A DNA stretch of 64,000 nucleotides from Cardiocondyla obscurior. Its lineage: Eukaryota > Arthropoda > Insecta > Hymenoptera > Formicidae. The notes beneath the pieces were generated by a model. The model was not told the origin of the DNA, made no database searches, and saw nothing but the letters and a program-made list of their open reading frames with translations. Below, piece by piece: positions 12,761 through 25,600 of the stretch (the first letter of the stretch is position 1; every line of letters starts with the position of its first letter). Made by a program: the position numbers and the translations under genes. The DNA lies in the NCBI RefSeq assembly GCF_019399895.1, contig NC_091887.1:372001-436000 (forward strand), in the 5' to 3' direction.

Positions 12761-15439
12761 TTATTGATCACTTCTAAACGCGCGTTACTGTCCGGTACTC
12801 GCGTTTAAAATAAAGACGTGTCAAAAAATTACGACCGAATACTGTTCGGAATTTCTGTAACGACCGACGAACCGCCGGTGGTTCGTTTAATTAATAATAT
12901 CGGCGGTAACGACACTTTTGTAGACGATAATGGGTGCAGCTGCGTCGATCTGTGAAAAAAAAAATATATAATTAATTTAATAACCGGCAACAATCAAATT
13001 AATTTTTTTTTTAATAGATAGGACGCTTGAAAATTATTCTATAATCAAAAGGAATAATTTTCGTAAAGTACACGTGTTAAACATCGCACATTCCGAAATT
13101 CTTAGCGTTACAAAAGCTTTTTTTTCCGCCAACGTGTTGTGCACGACAGAAAGTAAGCGGTTTCATCAACGAATCGAGTGCCGCTATTTATTTCTTGTCA
13201 GGTAATATGCAAATGCATGCTGTACATTGTGATACGAATGGGACTTAGACTTTGGGGCCAGTTTAGCGAAGGGTCTATCGAAGTTTAAATATCTTAAAAC
13301 GATGATCAAATACATTAACAATGTGTCCTTTCTCGGAACCGCGAGATTATCTCCCGGTTAATATTTGAGTTATGAATCATCGGCTTGCACACATTCGCAC
13401 ACGCGGGCGTTCGCGGAACGCGGCTCTTTCTTTCTTTTCAGCTTTGTTACATATTCACGGACGGCAGGAAAGAAAGAGACAGCCGCTCGTACATTGTTAG
13501 GGAATTCGTGCACGTGCGTGGGCGTGTCGCGTATGCGTGGATAGCTTGGAATTCAAATCGGACGCAGGAAAGAACTACGTTTGTCAGGTAACGCTCGGCA
13601 AGCTGGATCGTCGAAGGCAATGAAAGACGCACGAAAGTGAATTTCACGAAGGAGAGAGGATAGGACGCGCATCATTATGTAGACCGCATCAGCTTCTAAT
13701 ATAATCGTGCGCTAAGGGGAAGGAGAAGCGGGCAGAAATATCATTAATTTCACACCATGTCGTTATGCCGAAGAAGATGGAAAGCTTTCTCCAATTTGTT
13801 TTTTTGAAAAAATTCGCAAAGTTTCATGCGCGTAAAAACGAAAATTTTAATCGGCAAGATATTTTTCTTTCGGCCACTTTCTACCCGTCTGTCGGGTCCA
13901 TTGATTTCTCCCCGCTGGAGAGTAATGTACGCGTTTAAAAAGTCCCACACGGTAAACGATAGGCGAGCGAATTATTCAGCAGTAAAATAACAATAGTAAT
14001 TAAAACAATGTACGCATGCAATTTCGTTATTTTCCTCGATTACCTCTCTTGCGAACGGTTGCGGCGATGATTGGCAATAATCACGTAGCGAGCTTGTTAC
14101 GAAAGTCATTTGCACGTGATACCGGCGACATCATTAACGCCCACGACGTCCGTCACTTTTTCCGTCGGCGTTCGAATCTAGAATTATGCGATTATGCCGT
14201 TGCAAGTACAGGTTTGCGCAACGGTATAATCGCATAATTCTACATTCAGGATCTATCAATCGAATATCGGCCACCGCAGCATCGGCCTATTCGATGATGC
14301 AAAAATGCGACAATGTGTAGAAAGACGTGCGTATTGAAAAATCAACTCGGAGTAACTTACGCGTTACTCCGAATTTATATTTACATTTAATTACAAATTA
14401 CATTTGTTATTAATCTAATTGGTATTGTATAAAAGATACTTTTATATAATTTTTTTTCGTGTTGTAAAACTTACTCTAAGATTAAAAGGCTTAAATAGCA
14501 CGATAACAGCGGGAGAAAGAAACTCGCGTAATTATGTATAAGATTTAAGTTAGCGATTCGCGAGGGAATTTTTTTTTTATAATTATTACTATAATAATTG
14601 TTATAATAATTCTAGTCGTTCGATAACACTTTTTAACAAAAAAGTGTCACAAGTACTTGAATGAGAAGTAATTTTTCATTGACCAGTGCAATAGTTTAAT
14701 ATAATTCTTCACAGCTGCGACGTATTACACGATATCGGATATTCATATACAATTAATTATAAAAGACTACATACACCACTGAAAATCGTCAGTGCCTTTC
14801 TGCATTATTTAGGCTTTTCGTTCCTTTGTTTTAATTCTTTCATTAAAATGTTACGCGTGCTCACATGTAAAATTACATGTTACATAGAATTAAAATTTTC
14901 CGACTTTCAGTAGTGTACGTAAAATTTTTTTATTAACTGCACATTGCATAAAACTTTTATTATCTTTGGTAATGTAGATAAAAATTAAATCTAATTACAT
15001 CGCGTTAACAGCTTGAAGCATTTTACTTACGCGATTAGCACAGCACAATTAGAATTAATTTTAACAGACATGCTAAAGTTTTCTTTTTTTTTCTTTTTTC
15101 TTTTTTTTTTTTTTAATCTGTTGTCGATTTTAATTTTTTACCACTTTTATCGCGACATTTTTGCTCGAAGCTTAGACGACAATGTTTCTCCATAAAGATA
15201 ATTTTAGTACTATCATATATTCCATTATAAAGAGACACTATCATTTCTACGTTTAAGTTTAATGATTACCATTAATTTATCGATAAAGTGGGTGGACAAA
15301 ATATTAATTTTTGGCTGACATTCTCTTAAAAGATAAGGAACAGTCTCTTGTGTTGCCGCTCAAACAGAAGTTGTAGAAATTAAACGGCGAAATTCTGCGC
15401 CTCGCTACCATTTTTAGACGTGATGCTAAGCGTTCGGTA
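12761..15439. other. intergenic DNA before the transporter gene
   Basis: No gene can be supported here. The stretch contains the hairpin at 14179-14242, a smaller 9-bp perfect stem at 14348-14371, and a long interrupted T tract at 15083-15114. CpG density falls across this interval towards the AT-rich composition of the rest of the window. Confidence 0.5.
14179..14242. repeat. near-perfect hairpin, 25-bp arms, 14-nt loop
   Basis: The arms are 14179-14203 and 14218-14242. They are complementary at 24 of 25 positions, and the single exception is a G:U pair if the plus strand is transcribed. Beyond them GAAT at 14174-14177 can pair with ATTC at 14244-14247 after one C:C mismatch, giving a stem of about 30 bp. 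The size and loop resemble an insect pre-microRNA or a hairpin siRNA source. No mature miRNA sequence known to me matches, so this is a candidate only. Confidence 0.55.
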
Positions 15440-18400
15440 TTACGTAGTGAGCTCGAGATAACGTTTGTTCTCTATAGAGCCGTAACTGTGAGAGTATCGG
15501 CCACTATACGATGCTCTGGACCACGCACCAGCTCTGTTCGAATAACTGTTGCACACGATTAGCGAATTCATGCCACCGGGTCTGTCGATCGGTACACCCT
15601 GACCCCGTACGTTCTGGTGAACACTACCGCTGCTTAATCGGTTGCTCTCTACCAGCGGTGCTCTGATATCCTCGGCTACGCCAACGTCGGTATACGGCTT
15701 AGGCGCGCGAGAGCAACTAGTCAAAAACACCGCGGCTATCACGCCCTGTGAAAATAAAAAAAAAATAAAATTCACGAACAACTTTAATTGCAATTCGAAC
15801 GCCACTGAGTAATCTTATCGTCGAGCATAATTTTTTAATTGCCACAATTCTGATTTTGGAAACCAAGCACGGAGATTGAACCGCGTAATTTATTTTTTTT
15901 TTTTTAATACTTGAGATTTAAACTCGAAATCCTTGATCGTATTAGTTGGAAGATAAAGATAGAGACGCGACGGAAGTCGAACGCACCACTAACATATGTA
16001 GAAACACGATGAACATTGAGCCGTTTCTGAAACCGATGTTGTCCAGCAAGATCCCAGCGATGCTCGGACCGATGAAAGCTCCGAGAGCAAAGGTACTTGT
16101 CCATAATCCGCTGATCAATCCGTAAGTTTCAAGATTATTCGGGATCCCGTACGATCTTAACATAAAAATAACAGAAAATATCGTCATGAATTCGTCAATT
16201 GTGTGATTTAATTAAAAATTAATAATTGTCGACATTAAAAAAAAAAAAATTAAATTAAATTAAAATTAAATCGCATAAAAAAAAGAAATTATTTTTACGT
16301 GACTTACATTGATGACCGCAAGGCATCCGTGAAGCTAGCAACCAGTTGAGCAGCCATGCCTAAGCCGTGGATCACAAGGCCGCTGATAGGCATCCAGATT
16401 AGAGTAGGCGACGGAATGAATGGTGCTGGACCGACTAACGAGAAACCGACCATTACGAGAAAGCAGCCAGCAATGGTTGCTACCTGAAAAGCGTCGTACC
16501 GATATATATTTACGTTATACATTTTCAATCTGATAGAATCCTGCCTTCGGGCAATAGTTGAAGATAAACCCAAGAGCCACCTTCGGAACTGCTTATGACA
16601 TAACTTAAAACGATAATTCATTTAATAATTCGCATCTCGTGTAGAATCGTATCGGTTTCTTTCTGTATTTTTCTCACGAAATAAAGAAAAAAAAGATTTA
16701 TCGGATAAAGGCGCGCGTACTTTACCTTCGGATGCCAATAACTGTCGCAAAGCCAGCCCCACGCCGGTGCGGTTATCGCGTAAGTGCCGCCGTTAATCAC
16801 GAACATCAATCCGAGAACAACCGGGCTTAGGCTGAATTGCCGGAGATGCGGCTCTAAAGTCGCTTGCAAAAATCCAATGCTCATGCTCGTTGCGATTATC
16901 GACATCGAGGCGATCATCACGCCAGGGATTTTCACAACTTTCATTACGCCTGAAAAATATATAGTACGTTAATACAAAATATCAGTAGGATCGCGATCGA
17001 TTTAAAAGTCGTTTGTAATACGATTACCTCCGTTATTGTGCGAATCACTATCGCTGTCGTTGTGCACGGGTAAAATAAACGCGGTGCTAACAGCCGCGAC
17101 AAATAACGCCGATCCAAGGACCGCAAACGGCGTGGTGTATCCACCTATCTGATGCATCGATTATGCGACATTAATGTCTTAATTTTTCAAATTAAAAATG
17201 TACGGGGAAGAAAAAAATAAGACGCGAATATTACCTGATAGAGCGCACCTCCGACAGTCGGGCCAACAATAAGGCCGAGTCCGAAGAAGGTTTCCAAACT
17301 GGCGAACGTCGTGGCGACGTTGTTAGGAAATTCTTTGGCGATAATTGCAAAGCTAGCTGTTAGAAACGCGGCATTTCCCATCGCCTCCACGATCCTGATC
17401 ACGAAGGATAAGATTATGAAGGGGTAGTGGCCTTCGACTTTGTCCAGTAATCCGAAGAATATAGCGCAAGTTCCAGTGGTCAGAATACCGCCATTGAACA
17501 GCAATTTCGGTCCGATTCGATTTAGCTGCGAAAGAAAATAAATTATATATTAAATAGTTGACGAATAAATAATTGTAAATTTTTAATTTCCTGCAATTGA
17601 ATATAATATTAAGCGTCGTGCGAATTCGCGAGCGGTATCGGCGAGCCTGAAAAAAGGCAAATTCTAACGCGTCCTGTTACAGCTGTAATCATTATACAGG
17701 TCCGCCTGCGATCCGACTTTCGTGAATTTTACAAGATTCACGCTCCGTATCGCTTTGATATTTCGTAATATTCATTTTATCTGCCGCGATTGCCGTATTA
17801 TTAATGGCAGATATTTCAGACGCAGATTAGATACTTAGTATGCGAATGAGCGAGAATAATTTACGGCTTTACCGAAAAGAATTTATCTTCCAGATTATAA
17901 GCTAACAAATTTTATTACTTAACTTTATCTGCCCGGTGCAACGAAAATATCTTGTCGCGCGAGGACATCGAAGCCGCACCGTAGGTATTAATAATTGTTA
18001 ATCGTGTCATCACTCACGTGTTGCCCGTAGAACGGGCTAATGATGAAGACCACCAGCTCGAAGATCCCGAAAACCAGTCCGTACTCCGACGGCGACGCTC
18101 CTTTTTTCTCGGCCTGCGGGATAAAAAATTTTTTTACGTGTTATAATTCGTTAGTATTTTAAGCGATTCGAATTATTGGCAGCTCGATGGTACGCTGAGT
18201 TACGCAGTAGTTGATTATCGCATTGCGCTGCAATTAATGGTCGCCGAGATAATGTCCCGATAAACTTTGGAGCTTTGCTCCCACGAAGACTACAAGCTGA
18301 ATTATCGAATGTCGCCATTTGTCTCGTGATAGACGGACGTTTTTTTGGCACGTGCTTTATCCGTGGATACGCATTTGATGTGTCCCTTTTTTTTTCTTTC

Positions 18401-19629
18401 TTTTTTTTTTTTCTTAGATACCGCGTTTACTCGGATTCAAAATGTAACTATTAATCTTGTTCTTATTACGGTGTACTAATTTCGTAATTTTACGCACGGT
18501 CGGAATGATCAGAAATGTGATCACCATCAAACTTGAATAAAATATCGCAATTTCTCCCATTTTTTTCTTTTTACAAAGATGCATGTTCGCCGTAAATTGT
18601 GAATGAGGGAATAAATTGCGATATTAGACATTTATTGACAGATAATATTCTTCGATTAATCATCGACAGCGAGATAAATATGTTACGCATTTTTCACAAC
18701 GAAATAGTAAATAGATTCTGACGTATAATAACGTACGCGGCTCGATAAGAATTGCCTCCGCCTTCTTCCTTTTAAAAAGAGATGCACATTATGACACAAA
18801 TTTGCTATTTGCATTTTTTAAATACTTTAATTAATTGTAGCATGTTCTTTCCGCGATAGAGATTCTATTAAGAAAGGAATTAATCGAACCCGCCGGACTC
18901 TCCGGCTTATCGAGGAAATTTCTTCAACAAACGTTAACCTTTGCACTCTTGAAAGAATGATCTGGAATTGAATAATTCGACGCCTCTGAGGCTTTTTAAG
19001 TGTATTATAAAAAAAAAATTTTGTCATATTTTAATATTTTCGTGTAACTAAATAATAGCGTTCAGAATATTGTTCTTTGTACGATATAAAATTTGTCTCT
19101 TCGAAATATATAAAAAAATATATTTTTTTTTTTAATTTACCGCATACTTGACAAGGGTAATAAGACAATAATGATATTATAGCTTCGTAAACACCTCGGT
19201 AACGTCGTGTTCTAAATTCGTATTCCGCCGACGATGAAAATAATCGCGAATCTGTTGAATTTAATCGGAAATCTGTTTTAATTCGTAACTTACGAAACGG
19301 ATTAACGTTTAACGGCACCATAAACTCGACCATTATCGTATTGTTGTGTCTACGGAGGCGTGTAACTCAAACATCGCTATCGCTTAAAGTTGCGCGAGAA
19401 AACGCCGCGGACCGAGAAATCTTTCAGGCAATGCTCGGAACACGCGTATTAATTAGAAGCAGCTGACCGCGCGTTACTTTACGCATTTTTCGCGGCGCAT
19501 TCGCGATCGACGGTCTTTTACCTCTTGGGGGTAGAACGGTGCTTGCAGCGAGACGCAGATGGCATTCGCAAAATCGGCGATGCTGATGACGATCAGGGTG
19601 AGCCATTGTCGCTTGGTGAACTTGGCCAT
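15440..19629 (-). CDS. SLC18B1: MFS transporter, SLC18B1-like (8 exons, ~496 aa)
   Basis: A vesicular or organellar major-facilitator transporter of the SLC18 (vesicular amine/polyamine) branch. The coding exons, 5' to 3' on the minus strand, are 19629-19522, 18113-18018, 17525-17235, 17148-17028, 16949-16726, 16483-16308, 16155-15987 and 15745-15440. All junctions are GT-AG and the phases agree. Family hallmarks include AEKKGAS after helix 1 (around residue 37), a loop GQHLNRIGPK (66-75) in the place of MFS motif A, FPNNVAT followed by SLETFFGLGLIVGP (about 138-160), and GGALYQ ending exon 3. About a dozen hydrophobic segments alternate with short loops. An acidic HNDSDSDSHNN loop (about 194-204) separates the two halves. 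A polar C-tail of some 80 residues follows the last helix. The least certain junction is the exon 7 donor (GTGCGT); reading on instead would truncate the protein before its last helix. Substrate is not deducible; polyamine or monoamine export into vesicles is the family precedent. Confidence 0.92.
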
Positions 19630-20757
19630 TATTCTGCCGGCTTAATTTTTTTTTTTTCACACCTCGAGTCCCCCTCGCACTTGTTCGCGCCGCGACACAA
19701 AGCTGGATGCACTGGATCGTGGACGAGAGGGTCCAAGATCCAGTTACATCAGGAGCGGGCAAGCAGGTTCGGTCGACTAGCTGCTCGTCACTCTTACGGT
19801 AAATAGTACATATTTCGTTCGTAATACTGACACACAGTATCTCGTTTCCGTTTCACCTCGTCCCGTCTTGTCCGGCTCGCACGCCGCACACGTGTTTACT
19901 ACGTGCGTTGCCGAGCGTATTTACCACGCTACGCCAGACGCTTTTAAGGACTTCAGCGAGAGATGGGAGAAGAGGGTCGGAGGTCGAATGATATGTCCTA
20001 CCACGGTTCCAATTTCATTATCGGCCGTCGCGCTACCGAGCGGCTCGCGAGTCGCAGAGTTACGGGGTGTAAAGACTCGACGAGCTAACCAGGCTCGACT
20101 TCATTCCGTTTCGAGCATCCTACTTATCTACGCACTTCCTACAATTATTTGCACATGCTTTTGTTTTTCTAAACGATATATTATCTGAGACATTTTTTTC
20201 TTTTTTTTTTTTTTATTTAATCGCAAGATTTTTCTTAACACTATGAGATTGTGAATTGTGGGTCGAATTTATTTTCATTGACTTAACGCACATTAAAGCC
20301 GCCATACGTAAATTAATATATGTATCGAATATAAGTATATTAAATATAATGAGTTTTATATTTAAACTTTCCGGAACCTGTCTAATATATTTTATTAAGA
20401 CAAATTTTTATAAGTATTTTAACGGTATGCATTGCCAACAAAGATTAGTATCATTTTGAGATCTTTTACTATTTGTTGTTAATTTTGTCGATAATTAAAA
20501 ATTGATTTAATGATATATTTCTTCATTAATGCGAAATCTTTTTTTCTTTCTTTTTTTTTTTTTTTTTTTTTTTGCTTAGTGACGAAAGTATCATGACCAT
20601 TACGCTTAGAATTTATTTATTTCGAGGTAGACATATTTATTAATTTCCTTGAAAGGTAATTAAGATGTAATAATAATTATCATTTACGTTATAGTAAATA
20701 TATCTACTTCATAAAGCTTTGCAATAATAGTTGCCTTCCATTAACAGCGGAACTTAA

Positions 20758-20841
20758 ATAATTCTCACTTGCGACGTCGCTTGATTTTTTTCTTCAACAT
20801 TTATTAAACCACAAATTAAAAATAACACAAGTGAGAATTAT
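20758..20841. repeat. 14-bp perfect inverted repeat, 84-bp span
   Basis: ATAATTCTCACTTG at 20758-20771 and its exact reverse complement at 20828-20841 enclose 56 bp. Weaker complementarity continues a few bases outwards, around an AACTT/AAGTT pair. It could be the ends of a very short non-autonomous element, or a transcribed stem. Confidence 0.5.
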
Positions 20842-22079
20842 CCCAAGTTTCAATGCGAATAAAAAACAGTATACATTTCTATGTTTTATATTACTATGAT
20901 ATACGTGTCTTAGACTTGATGCGTTATCCGTTAATGGGATGAAAAATGTTGAAATTATAATTTTAAGTGAGATGGTATTTAAAATCGATCAGTCAAATAG
21001 TCAAAAACTTGGGCGCTCAGTCGCGTATATTTTATCTCGCGAAAATCATTTCCGGAATCCGCTAATAATTTCGATAGAGCATCAGGTCCGAGGCGTCCCG
21101 TACGTCTACGATAATAAAATCTTATAATAAAGTCTTATATCGTAACGAATTGCAACGCAATCCGTTTAGAAATAATATTAAAATATTTAACGCAACTATA
21201 ATGTATCGTATATTGTTTTATCAGTTAATGACGAAAGTCAATCTTCGCGTGACCACGAGGCGGACACGTGCGGGACGTGACGCCGGCTTAGATTTGACCT
21301 ATAATTAAAGGAATATGTTTAAAGTCGTAAGTTATGTCTTTTCCTGCGGCATCCGTCTCTTTACTTCAGAGTCGAGTTCGTATGTGCGTCAATTATACGC
21401 GTTTTACTTCTGTAATTGCAGATAAATTATCCAATCGGTCGAACAAAAACAAGATGGAATCACTCGGCTGCTGAATCAGTTAATCCAACAGTGAATCGAT
21501 CAAATAAAAAGAAAAGAAAAAAAAAAGTATCGGCGCTCGCATGATGCAATACATCGGTAGATTTCACAAATTTTCGTCACAACGCCCCTTGCGAGGGGAG
21601 AGAGAGAAAAGCACAACTCGACTTTTGACATAATCTTCTTCTTATTTGCACGCGGCAGAGCTGCCTAGAATATGAAATAATCTCCGCGAGGATCGACACT
21701 TTAAATGTAATAAATTAAAAGTTCTTTTTAAAAGTACGTTTTGAAAATAATTTACACTCTCGACTCGACTCGAAACTCAGTGCTTTCGAACTGATTCGAA
21801 TATAATAAATTTTTTATCGTGATTTATTTTTATTCATCAACGCTCACCGCTCGCGGATCTTTCTTACATGTCGTAGAAGTCTTAATAAAAAATTATATTA
21901 CGTGCTATTCGCTATGCGTTACCGTAACAAGGCACCGTAATGCCTTTTCGCGATCGTGAAATGTATCCGAGTGAAAATTAATTCCCACCGTTACTATAAT
22001 TTATCATAATTAATTAGACAATTTGTGGTTCATCTCGTGGCTGTCTAGAAAAAGTGTCCCGCACTAATAACGGAGCTAG

Positions 22080-22420
22080 AAAAGCTAGATAATCTAAACG
22101 TTTTTCGCCGCGTGCTAAGTCCACCGCGCGTTCTGACCTATCCCACGTGCGCTCGACTGCCCGTACCGCTGATCGCCGGGTCCGCTGACCGCCGCGGTAG
22201 TGTGAGTGCACGTGCGTGTGTTTACATCTAGCTGATAGTCTTTGCGCTCCGAATTCGCAAGGTGGAGGACGCGCGGGCGGCGGGCGGCGAGAACCGGTTT
22301 GCCTGGCGAATTCGGCAGTCGAGCTTCGCGTAAAATCAAGACACAACAGTAAACAAGTGCGCGACGAAAAAACGCCTAGACATCTGTTCAGATACACGGT
22401 ACGCGCTGGACAGTGACTAG
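22080..22420. promoter_or_regulatory. CpG-dense island, possible promoter
   Basis: A sharply GC-rich block in AT-rich surroundings, with runs such as CGGGCGGCGGGCGGCGAG near 22272. Open frames on both strands reflect base composition rather than coding. It lies between two minus-strand genes and could be an upstream promoter with an untranslated exon for the transporter. No splice junction proves this. Confidence 0.3.
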
Positions 22421-22677
22421 ACGACCGATACTAGACTGATTTTGTTTCATTCTTTTTAAATGACAATTTTATTTCTCGTAGAGTCTCTAAATAATGAATA
22501 CTTTTTTTTTTTTTAATTTACGGCTAGTCATTAGTTAAGAAATATATTTAATCCGCGCGATCTAGCTGCAAAATTAAATTAATTGGATTAATTTCCACTC
22601 GGATATTTTTACGTTTCAATGAAGTAATGAAGTCATGGGTGTTGCGTGTAAATTTTTATACGCGTTTAAAAAAAAAG

Positions 22678-25600
22678 TTACGCGTCGTGCATCCAAACTT
22701 TTAAAGGCAATTGCGTAAAGACGCCATTCAAAAAGTCCTTGAAATACTTGGCGATACTTGCGCTGGCCGCCGGTCTCATCTCCTCGATTATCTCTTTGAT
22801 GTTCTGATTTAAAAATTGATTCATCGCCTGGCCGATCACGTTGTTACCGTTCAAGTGATCGTTTATGCGAAATCTCGCTCGGCCGAGGCTGAAGTCGATC
22901 AGCAGCCGAGAGATCTTCATGTAACGAACGCCGTCTTTCACCTCTTCGACGCCTTGCATGCGAGCGATTGCTTTTACGTCACCTGGAATGTCACGAACGT
23001 GCAAATAAAAAAAAAACGTGCTCACTCAGCCACTTTACCATTCTGTTTTTTGCCTCGATTCAAAACATATGATTCGTTCGTATTCACGATTCACGTTGCG
23101 AATGCTCACCGAACAACGCCCAAAAGTCGCCTTGGCTTTGAATTGGGAAAAGAAGCACGTTCCCGTTGATGTCGTAGCTGCCGTGAATCTCGATTTTCGG
23201 CAGAGACAGATGTAGGTCGAACCTGTAGGACGATATGTTTACCCGCACTTTGCTAATGCTGTAATTCCCCGGTCCTATCGTGGTAATGTTAGTGAAAATC
23301 GCTCGAACGCGCACCGGGCCTTGGCCGTTCTCCATCTTCAGCTCGGGAATTACTAATGGTTCTATAGGAGGCACGTCCAATTCGGGGATACCTATTAAAA
23401 AGCTCTAGTTAGCAATCTGTTCTTACTAATTGACGACTTTTTAAACTCACGGAAATCCATAGATTAGCGCTATTACCGCTACCGTCGTCAGGTATAGTAG
23501 CGATAAAGGATAATAGCAGAGATTTTATTCAACCTGTTCATTGCGAGACTTATCATGAATAATAATTGCTCTCTTAAACGTCACATGGTTGAACGTTGAA
23601 CGCTCATATGTGCTTGTAAAGAAGTAACTGCGGCTTATTTCTTCTTGACCGTGTATTACGTATTATTACATAGTAGCCGTCGTAAATTGAAACGTGGCAG
23701 CATTCCGAAGTTAATTACAAGAAAGACAACATGCCGATTCACGTCATTGCTCATTGTCAGCCGCTGCTACTTTTCTTTGCTTTTATGTCAGTCACACTTT
23801 CGACTTAAATATCTTGGAAGTTAAGTTTGTAAAAAAAAAAAGAAAGAAAAAAAATCAACGGTACTTTTGTTATATAATATCGACACATGAAATTAGTCTA
23901 ATTGAGTAATTGATCTCTATGATTATAGAATTGATTTGAAAATAAGAAAAATGCTTGGCAATTATACATATGCATATGCATTCATGCAAAAGGTCAGGCG
24001 CGCATTTTATAGAATTAATTATTAAAATACGTAATTACATAATTTTAAATATATAGTGATTTCATAATTGTGTAATTATGTATTCTAATTACAAATTCTG
24101 TAAAAAGTTAATTTTCTACTGCATTGAGCAGCTATGACGTATGACAATTTTTTAAATAATTTTACATAATAATGTTATATTTGAAGTTAAATAACTATAC
24201 GACATATAAACCGAGTTTACATAATTTACTAGAATTAATTTTTATAAAGACTAATTATTTTATGATATAAATTTTATGAAATTCATAGAAATATTATGAT
24301 ATAATAATCTCGTAATATGATTATTTAAAATATTACTTATTTACAAGACACATACACTTTGTCAATTGCAAAATCTATTTAAAACAATTTAAAATATACG
24401 CCACGTGAATTAATAAAAAAATTTTCAAGTTATAAACCGATTAAAGTACATCTTGAAAATCGAAAGACTTTTAATTTATCGCAGAAAATCATCTTCTAAC
24501 TTTTTAAACAGTAGAATAAAGATATTTGCAGAGCGCGTCTATAATTATTTTTTTTTTTTATCTGTGATATTGATATAAATAGATTTTAATTTTTTTCGAA
24601 CACAATCGCTGTCGCATCAAACCAATATTTTGCAACGGCATGGTGCATGTAATTATGCCGCAATGCTTTTCTACGAAGTCGGGAGTTCCGACTTCGCCTA
24701 TTACATAAAGCGGCATTGTAAGTCTAAATCAGTTGTACAAATTTTCGCGATATTTACGGAGCGAGCTGGAAGAAAGTTTACAGTGCGCTCTTACGACATG
24801 AGAATATGCTTTATGTAATAATCGCTACTAACATTTTAGCTTACTTGCGGACTTATTTTGACAATTTTCGCGCTGTTGATTATATTAAGTATCTATTATA
24901 TTAAGTATTTTAATTATGAGGCAGAGCGAAATATCTAAGCGCACGAGGACGCGAGTATTAAAACGATTGTGCTGCTCGTTATATCATTTCTAATTCGTAT
25001 CACGTTCTTCGCTAATTTGATGAATCGTTTTACTCACCTTTCACCAGGTACGGTTGAATATGAGCAAGTGTATTAAAAAAACACGCCTCGATTTTCGGAT
25101 CATTCCTGCTGCACGGTAATATGTATTCAGCTGGAAAAAAAAAAGGAAAAAAAACTTAACTATAAGCGGTCAAATATTACATAATGTATTACATAATTAT
25201 TCTAATAATGGAATATGTAGGTTAATAATGGTAATATGCATCTCGATATTGAGCAACCCATTAATAGAGAAATTTTAGGTAACGGTTATTTCTAATAATG
25301 TCCTACATTAATTCTTAAACGTTTCCTCGGAGACGTAATACATTTCTCTACATTTAATATGTATACGAATTTATCTAAATACGGATATTAAAGAATTATC
25401 TAAATTGCAAATTTTGAACTCTACGGTGCTTTATAATTTATAATGTAAAAAAATCACGATGTCGGGTTACTGCAACTTTCGGAATTTTATAGATCAAGAT
25501 AGAAATAGAATGGCGTGCTTTGCATACAAAAATTAAGGAGAATTTTTACTGTGGAAGACACCGCAGGCTGCGAGTGTTATCGAGGATTCAAAGGAAACTT

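Larger units (their letters stand above)
19630..22677. other. intergenic region between the transporter and gene A
   Basis: No protein gene is supported. The first 500 bases hold the presumptive promoter of the transporter (CpG-rich, no clear TATA). Two long T tracts lie near 20200 and 20560. A 14-bp inverted repeat spans 20758-20841. A CpG-dense island at about 22080-22420 carries only overlapping open frames and looks like an orphan promoter or an untranslated first exon. Confidence 0.5.

Noticed and set aside
19525..19806. Plus-strand frame across the first exon of the transporter
   Set aside because: Antisense shadow of a well-supported exon.
22014..22397. 127-codon minus-strand frame in the CpG island
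   Set aside because: Composition-driven; proline/arginine-rich with no family resemblance.
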